Below, piece after piece: positions 43,232-64,000 of a stretch of 64,000 bases of DNA. Each line of letters opens with the position of its first letter. Positions within the stretch are counted from its first letter, which is position 1. Source of the stretch: Castor canadensis (Eukaryota > Chordata > Mammalia > Rodentia > Castoridae). The notes beneath the pieces were generated by a model. It saw nothing but the letters and a program-made list of their open reading frames with translations. It did no database searches and was not told where the DNA came from. The position numbers and the translations under genes were made by a program. The stretch covers positions 157,663,583-157,727,582 of the forward strand of contig NC_133390.1 in assembly GCF_047511655.1 (NCBI RefSeq). Reading direction: 5' to 3'.

Positions 43232-46200
43232 GATCAGGAGGATTGTGATTCAAAGCCAGATAGTTCTCAAGACCGCATCTCAAAAAAACCCCATCACAAA
43301 GGGCTGCTGGAGTGGCTTACGGTGTAGGACCTGAATTCAAACTCCAGTACCACAAGAAAAAAGAAAGAAAAGGGTCTTGTGACCAGACTGGCTTCAAACC
43401 CTGATCCCCCTGATCTATGCCTCCCAAGCAGCTAGGATTATAGGTGTGAGCCATAGGCACCTGACCTAAATTACACTTTTTTTTTTTTAAACTATACTGA
43501 GATCCCAAGTGAGAAAATACAGGAAATCCCCAAGGCCAGAACAACATTAAAAGGCTTAAGCCTGGAAATAGTCCTGTGCTCCTTTCGGGGAAGAAAACTC
43601 CAAGAACTTGGAGTTTGAGATGACCTGCCAGGAGGGAGGGGGCAGGAGACAGGCTCTGGGTCTTTGCTCCTCCTGGAAGCCAGGTAACTCATGGCCAAAG
43701 CCCTGTGGAAAGGCAGCAAGAACCTCCCTGTCTGTAATATGGACTAGAAACTCTGTCCCTGCTTGAGGGACAGTACAAGTAGAACCTCCCCAGAGACTAC
43801 TCAGCTCTGCTCTCTCCTGGACTTGGGAGTTCAGGTTTGCACTAACTACAGAGGTCAAAGACCTCCTGGACTGAGAAATTAAGATAATTCTAGGCTTGTA
43901 TCTATCTCCTGTTGCTCAGCTAAAGCAAAAGGGCAGAAGTATTCTTAAGACTCTTCAGCAGTCTCACCATAATACATCTCAGTATGGTATAATCAGTCCA
44001 GAAAACCCACTAAGCACCTGGGAAATGTGTCATCCTGAGGAAGTCAGCAGAAATGACAATTTAAGACCCCAGGCTTCAGAGTTACCAGATGGAGAAAACA
44101 AAAACCATATAAACTGGGTGCCAGTTGTTCATGCCTGTAATCCTAGCCACTTGGGGGGCTGAGATGGAGAGGATCATGTTCAAGGTCAACCAGGCAAATA
44201 GAGCTCAAGACCCCATCTCCAAAGTAACCAGAGAAAAATGGACTGGAAGCATGACTCAAGCAGTAGAGGGCCTACTTTACAGGCAGGAAACCCTGAGTTC
44301 AAACCCCAGTCTCAACAACAACAAAGAAGTTCTAAAGGAGGCACTAAATAGATAAAGAAAAAACAAAAACCCAAAAGTGAGAGAGTCTGAAGATGATTAG
44401 GTGGGCATGTTCCGGGAATTACAATCACTGAAACACTCAGTACATCATTAAGCAGCAGGTTAGGTGAGTCTGAAGAGATGAGTGGCACATTGCCATGTCA
44501 GAGGCAAAGACTAGGAAAGAGTGGTCTTTCTGGAATGTAAGTTGGGAGGGGAGAGCACTTGCCTATTTTACCAAGGATGGAATAAAGCTGAACAATGGGT
44601 TTCTCAACAATGAGGGAAATAATTAGGTTAAGCTAGCTCAGGATGAGCAAACAGATCCAAGTGGTGAATTTGCCGTTCTGTCCTCAGCTGCTTCCTGTCC
44701 TATGCTCGCTTCACTGCTTGGTGGTGTGCGCTCTCTGGTGGACAGATCTGTGCCTGATGCCTCTGCCGCCTCAAGTTCCTACCCAGGGCGACACTGACTA
44801 CTTTTGCCTTTCTCTGTACACCAGTCTTTTCTGGGGCTCCCTCTGCTCCATGAGTTCAGCCAACATTATCTGGGTACCTCCAAGAGAATTCCAGAAAAGA
44901 TTAGGATTCAGCCTTCCTACCCGCACCCTCCTCACACTGGGCTCCATCTGCCATTCTGCAGACCCTAGGGCTTGGCCTTGCTTCTTTTATCTTCACCTTC
45001 CCCTGCCTCCTCCAGCCTGGGCTGGTTTCTGCTACCTAAGGATGCGTTTTTTTCACTTGACAGCAAGTGGCTGTTGGTGCCAGGGAGGTCCTGCTGTGTG
45101 GCCAGAGCAAAGCACTTATTCTCTGAGTTTCTGTCTTCCAGGCTAGCAATGCCTACCCCTGAGTTGATGCAAGGGCAAAAATGTGATCATACGGGTTTCT
45201 CTCCTAGCACAAGGGCCTGCACCTGGAGGGTGTAAATGACTGCCCTCATTCTGTTTCTTCCCAGTCTGTGATTCCTTGAAGCCCTGTCTTTCTCCCGCAC
45301 CCTGCATGGAGTTGGTTTGCCTTGCTTAGGTAGTGTCTGTCTGGAGAATGACTTCGTGGAGGCCCATGTTCTCAGTGCCCTCAGGCTGCACCAGAGGCAT
45401 CTCGTGCAGGTCTCAGAACTGTAGTTAGTGGCCACCAGCTAGACTTCTGCTGTGTCTCCAGGACCTGGCCTGGCCTTGGGCCAAACCCTGGGACAGGTTG
45501 GATGTGTGCAGGTGAATTACCTGTGCAAAGAGTAGGTGAAAGGGTAGGATGGCAGCTGGCCAAAGAACTCAGAGCACTCTGGTTTCTGGACTCTGCCTGC
45601 CCTTAGCCTGGTACTGACACCAGCACAGGACACTTCATTCTCCCCACACCTGCCACAAAGCAGATGGCAAGCAGCTTGCAAAAGGAACTGAAGAGCCACC
45701 AAGAGTAAGGCATTGAGAGCAAGGGTTGGGGAGGTGAGCCAGAGCTCATGGCTTTGATCTGCTGCTGAAACATAAAGACAGCAGTGTTTCTGTAGTGGAA
45801 GTCAGTGAGCAAGGCCAAGGATAGGTGACCAGGGTGGCAGATGGCCCAGCTCAGCCCAAGTGTGATTGAGGGAGAGAGGACTGCACAAATTGGAAGTAGG
45901 GACTGATTGCTGAAGCTTTGAATGCCAGGACAAGAAATCACACTTGATTTCAAGTGGAAGCCATTGATGGGTGCTGGCTGGAGAGATGGGGTCACCATGG
46001 CAATTTTTGAGAGCTCTTTCAGGTACTGCATGGTCTGTCCTGGGAGCTTCCATGCTCCTGCAGGCTTCCTGAGCTGTGTGTGCAAGGTATAGCAGGGACT
46101 GCAAGACAGAGAAGGTGGGCTTGTGAGAGCAGGCACATTGTAAAGACTCCGTGTGTCCCCACTTCCCATCTCAGCTCACAAGTGAGTCCTGTGTCTGTGA

Positions 46201-46834
46201 CTCCAGTATCCTGTGTTCGTCCAGCCCCACCCTCCACAGAGCTCCTATCTGCCCCCTAGGGACAGGCCACCTCTACTCACTCCCTCCACACCTATGAGGG
46301 TCCCTTCTGCACCCATCTGCAGCATTCTTCCTGCCCACCACTCTTTTTTTTTGGCAGTGCTGGGGAGGGAATTCAGGGCCTGTGGATGCTAGTGAAGTAC
46401 TCTACTGCTGAGCTACATCTCAGTCTACATCTCAGTCCCCACTACTACTCCTACCTGCTGAGAACCCCCTGCTTAAATTTGCCAGGCTCAAACCAAATCA
46501 CTGTCTCAAAGAGAGCCTCCCACGCCTGCAAGACAGATGTGTCCTCCACCTGCAGTGTCCTCCCAGCAGTTCTGAGCCTTCAGCAAGGAAGGGAGGTCAC
46601 AACCATCTTGTAAAGTAAGAGCCCAGAATGCTACCAGATGAGGTGCCTGGGGAGCAAAATCAAGCGGGCACTGCTTCAGAGGGGGCAACTGAAGCTTCAG
46701 CCTCTTGGTTTCAAGATGACAACAGGCCAGGCATGGTGGCCCAGGTAGTTGGGAGGTAGAGATCAGAAGGATCATGGTCTGAGGCCAGCCTAGGCAAAAA
46801 GTTAGTGAGACCCTATCTCAACAAACAAGCTGGT

Positions 46835-47025
46835 CTGGGTGCCTGTGACTCATGTCTGTAATCCTAGCTACTCAGGAGGTAGAGGTCAGGAGGATCGTGG
46901 TTCAAAGCTAGCCCAGGCAAATAGTTTGTGAGACCCTAGTTCAAAAAACCTATCACAAAAAAAAAAGGCTGGTGGAGTGGCTCAAGGTGTAGGCCCTGAG
47001 TTCAAACTCCAGTACAAAAAAGCTG
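46835..47025 (+). mobile_element. Composite SINE
   Basis: B1-like half 'gcctgtgactcatgtctgta...gtttgtgagaccctag', A-rich linker, and tRNA-like half ending 'gagttcaaactccagtac'. A further B1-like SINE is inserted directly after (47027-47130). Confidence 0.75.
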
Positions 47026-48319
47026 GGTGTGGGTTCATGCCTGTGATCCCAGCACTCGAGGCTGAGGCAGGAGGATCGTGTATTTGAAGCCAGTTGAGCT
47101 ACATAGTGAGTTCAAGATCCTGCCTCAAAAAAGCAAACAACAGAAACAGCACTGTTTTTTTTGCTTTTTGTTTCTTGGGCGTGCAGGGGTTGGAAGCCCG
47201 GGGCCTCGCACATGCTCAGACGTGCTCTGCCACTGAGCTCCACCCCCAGCCCCAGCACATTCCCCCTGGAAAGACTTCTTCTCTAGCAAGGAGACATACT
47301 GAAACTGGAGTGTGGGGACAAACTGCCCCAAGCCAGCCAGGCCCTTGTGTCTGTCTAGATACAGCCATCTGGGTAGGGGCGGGGTGCAGTCTGCTCCTGG
47401 TCAAGGAGCCACTAGGCCCCTGTGCTTAGCCTTTGGCCTGGGCAGCCAGGCGGGTAGGGGAACTGCCTCCTGTGAGGGACCCTGGGGAGCAATCCCAGGG
47501 AGATCCCTCCTAGAGGCCGACCAGCATGCCCACCCTGAGCCGGTAACATCTCACCTGCCTTTCTGGCCCACACCTCAACACCCAGCAAGGATCTGACACT
47601 GCTGGGCATCAGCAACACTGTTGAAATGCGAAATTGGTGACGCCCCCTGGCTCTTCAGCCCTGGCTTAGAACCTACAGCAGTTTTCTAAGGACCAAGCGC
47701 CTTCTGCCTTCACCCCCTCCCACCCTCACCGCCAGCTGTACCCCAGCATCTCTCCTTCCCCTGGCCTCACTGCTTGCTGCTGGGTTTCCCTGGGTCTGTG
47801 GGCAAGTGCTCCCTCCCCCTCCAAGTCTGGAAAACTGAGCCCATACCTCTGACCAGGTCAGATCTGCCCTGGGCTCTATGGCCACTCCCGCCACGTGCCT
47901 TCCTGACCCTTTCTCCAGGACAGTCTCCCCCTGGCTGGTAGGAGTGACTCAGTCATCATCCTCCTGGATTTGCTCCGTCAAGTGGCAGTGGCAATGACAG
48001 GTCCAGCCTGACATAGGAGGTTCTGTCTAGGTACAGATCTTCCTACAGGAAGCGCTTTGTGACCCTGTGAAGGCTCTGTGTGGTACGAAGCTGAAACCTC
48101 AGCAGTTTGAACATTGTCACTCCCCTTTCCCAGGCAGGACCCTGGCCCAGGGGTTGTGGGGTGCAGGCCCTGGACTGGAGAAACCTGCCCCAGCTATGGC
48201 AGAGTCTCTCTGCAGATATGGAGCATTAGGTGATATGGGCACAGGATGGGCTTCTCCCTCTGCGTTTCCAGTCAGGGAGGTCAGGGCCCCAGAGCAAGAG
48301 AGAGAGGAGGAGACGCCAG

Positions 48320-49072
48320 AAATGACCACCGCCTTTTATTGCCTCCGTGCTGGGCTCCCGGGCTGGGGTTCACGAGATCTCTGGGGGCAGCAGGCAAGTC
48401 TAGACCCAAATTATTGCTACTTTGCAAGGTGACTTTGAGGCTTCCCATAGTGCCCTGAGAATGGGTGGGGTATGCACATGCAAATGTTATGCAAATGACA
48501 TGCAAACCAACCCAGGATCCTCCAGAGGTCTCTAGTGTAGACATGGTTGCTGGAAAAGTTAGTGCCAACCTAGTGGGATGATGGGGCGACCCAGGTCCTT
48601 ACTCTGCACAGCAGACTGATCTGGCCCAGCCTCAGTGGTTGAGGTTCGAGGGCTTGGGGATCCCTGAGCATCAGCCTTGGTTCTACTGCTGGGTGCGGAA
48701 CAGCAAAAGCTCTTTCCCGAGACAGCAGGAAAAAACAGAACACCACTAGGCAGTCAGAGAGTTCAGGGACCTGCCTGAGCCACACCACTAGGCAGGGGCA
48801 GAGGGGACCAGAATACAGGCCTCCTGAGCCAGGCAGAAGCCCAGGTACCTTGTACCTTGGAAGCTACAAACAATAGAATACGCTGATAAATAAATCAACA
48901 GAAAGCAAGCAGCCCAGTGCCTGCTCTCTGGGCTGAGAGACCTTCCACCAGCTGGCCAGGCCCCAGGTCTAAGAGGAGGCAGGGTCCTTGGGTCTCCGTG
49001 CTGAGTCGACCAGTGCAGAAGGTTCTAGGAGTTAAGCAGGGCCTCAGGGTCCTTGGCTTAAGCAGGTCAGGC
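48320..49072 (-). other. NECAB3: NECAB3 3' untranslated region
   Basis: Sequence between the minus-strand stop codon at 49073-49075 and the AATAAA at 48335-48340. The extent is inferred from that signal only. No repeats were recognised in it. Confidence 0.5.
48335..48340 (-). terminator. Candidate NECAB3 poly(A) signal
   Basis: TTTATT on the plus strand is AATAAA on the minus strand, about 730 bp after the stop codon. It is the first clear signal downstream. Confidence 0.5.
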
Positions 49073-62640
<13,568 letters not shown>

Positions 62641-64000
62641 CTGGAGGACAAAGGGACATGAGTGGGAGCTGTGAGTGGGGCCTGGGAAGCAAAGGCCCCC
62701 ACCCAGCAACGGGGCTCCAGCTGACCAGCCTGCCCCTGCCTCACCCTCCCTCCCGCTCAGCTCAGCCCTGCAGGAGCTTCTCCAGCAAGGGAAGCACAGG
62801 AAGCATACACAGCAGGGCCTGCTGCTACTCCTTTCTCCTGCAGGGATAGGCAGCATGGGGGTGCTCCAGGCCAGCTCCTGCACCCCCACCTCCCACAGCT
62901 GGAGTCTAGCCCAAGTTCTATCCAATGCATCAGCCCTTGGCACGGTCCCAGCTTGAGGAAGGTTGGGAAGATGGGCCAAGATGCGGTCCAAGCATCCTGG
63001 GCAACCGTCCCAGACCTGAACCCCAACTCTGCTGTGTGGCCATCCACAGTCCATCCCAGTCTCTGCACTCTCTGAGCTATTCTGTTGTGCCTGTTGGGGA
63101 TGCTGATACCAGGCACTGGCCTAGTCCTTTCTTTGCAGGTGCCTCAGTTTTTCCACTAGTCATGAGGGAACAGCCTGGAGTTTAACTCTTTCAGGGCTGG
63201 AGTTTCTAATGAGGCTAATCTAGCATGAGGGCCATGGGCAAGTGTGTGTATGCATGTGTGTGCAAGGGGTAGAGAGGGTGACAGGAGGTAAGGAGCAACA
63301 GATTTTATTTACAGAGAAGTGTACATGAAAGGCAACAGAGGCAGAGACAAGCACAGTCAAGACAGAGCCCCATCTCTGCCAGGTAACAGGGAGTCCCAGA
63401 TCCCCCGCAGCAGTCCAGCAAAGGGCGACCCAGCAGGCCTGACTAGGAGTGAGTTCAGATCTGGACAGAGAGCTCCCATAGCTCCAGTCCTGAATACCAG
63501 TCCCCTCCATCTGACCTCCTATCCTGCCTGACTCAGAGGAGTTCTGCTACTGGCTTGGGATCGCACAGCAGCCCAGTGTGGCCTGAGTAGGTAGATGGAG
63601 ATACTGGGGGTGGGGTGGAGTACTAAGCTGGGAATGAGGCCACTTAGGGCCACACCCTGTTGTGTCCCTGACTCCGACTCCATGTGTGACCTGAGACATA
63701 TCCTTTCAGGCCTTGGTTTACTCATCTGGGGGACAGGAGGGTCAAGCTCCTTCCAACCTGGAGAATAGTGGTCAAGATGCTGAGTCACTCAGGCAGTGGG
63801 GAGGGGGCAGGGGAGGGCCAGGAGGGGCTGAGCACAGAGGTGAAGGGCAGGGAGGGTCTCAGGACAGTGACTGAGCCCCTACAGTCACAGGAGGGGGCTG
63901 CAGAGCCACCTGCTGCCCCTGGGGTGTCCCAGACCACAGAGAGTGACTGAACAGTCCTTACCAACTGTGGGGCTCCTCTGCTCTAGGGTCAGGCCCGAGG
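62641..64000 (-). other. NECAB3 intron 1, 3' part
   Basis: No exon encoding the NECAB3 N-terminus was found before the window edge, so exon 1 lies beyond. A possible antisense MIR scrap lies near 63640-63730. The rest is unique, with short GT-rich (63240-63265) and GA/GGGG-rich (63790-63860) runs. Confidence 0.65.

Larger units (their letters stand above)
41766..48319. other. Intergenic region between CBFA2T2 and NECAB3
   Basis: No recognisable gene. Contents: antisense tRNA-type SINE about 42965-43030; composite SINE 43067-43120 and 43232-43350 split by an L1 stub; antisense composite 43370-43465; composite + 44115-44330; antisense tRNA-type 46345-46430 and 47180-47255; B1-like/composites + 46725-46830, 46835-47025 and 47027-47130. 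Stretches 41766-42950, 44340-46340 and 47260-48319 are otherwise unremarkable. The open frames at 44643-45146 and 45603-46169 resemble no protein I know. The two genes are convergent here. Confidence 0.7.

Noticed and set aside
44643..45146. 167-codon intergenic frame
   Set aside because: Begins in unique intergenic DNA, Cys/Leu/Pro-rich like a chance frame, no known domain, no neighbouring exon signals.
45603..46169. 188-codon minus-strand intergenic frame
   Set aside because: No recognisable protein; the region resembles ordinary non-coding or decayed repeat sequence.

Overview
The window is nuclear DNA of a placental mammal, most likely a rodent of the beaver/kangaroo-rat lineage (Castorimorpha). 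It has GT-AG split exons, MIR and L2 fossils, L1 copies, and a very abundant tRNA-derived SINE ('...gtggctcaagtggtagag...gagttcaaaccccag...') that is often fused to a B1/7SL-like left half. The lineage call rests on remembered SINE style and is moderate. The gene order CBFA2T2 - NECAB3 with C20orf144 and ACTL10 nested inside NECAB3 matches human 20q11.22.

Region 1 (1 to about 41.76 kb, + strand) is the 3' part of CBFA2T2 (MTGR1). Nine coding exons carry the NHR1/TAFH domain to the C-terminal MYND zinc finger, followed by a long 3'UTR. All exon phases join without a frame break. The introns are AT-rich and full of SINEs. They also hold a 1.6-kb L1 with a perfect 15-bp target duplication, a decayed MER2/Tigger-like DNA transposon, two decayed LTRs of one family, and two small retrocopies with clear target-site duplications.

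Region 2 (about 41.8-48.3 kb) is intergenic, with SINEs, an L1 stub and no recognisable gene.

Region 3 (about 48.3-64 kb, GC-richer) is NECAB3 on the minus strand. Twelve coding exons encode the EF-hand, the NECAB homology region and the C-terminal ABM-like domain; exon 1 lies beyond the right edge. Its 8.4-kb intron (51404-59768) holds two plus-strand genes: two-exon C20orf144, with its own poly(A) signal, and single-exon ACTL10, an actin-related protein behind a GC-box-rich CpG island.

Most notable observations: a second, about 97% identical but spliceosome-dead copy of part of a NECAB3 exon and its intron border in the next intron; an ACTL10 frame that spans a full actin fold but has no ATG before its last 32 codons and has lost key ATP-site residues; a retro-insertion 52 bp upstream of a frame-preserving CBFA2T2 exon whose target duplication copied the probable branch-point region; and a 14-bp tandemly repeated splice acceptor at the last NECAB3 exon. 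I found no evidence for a wholly new biological system; this is an ordinary vertebrate gene neighbourhood with several lineage-specific details. Repeat boundaries were read by eye and are approximate unless a target duplication is stated.
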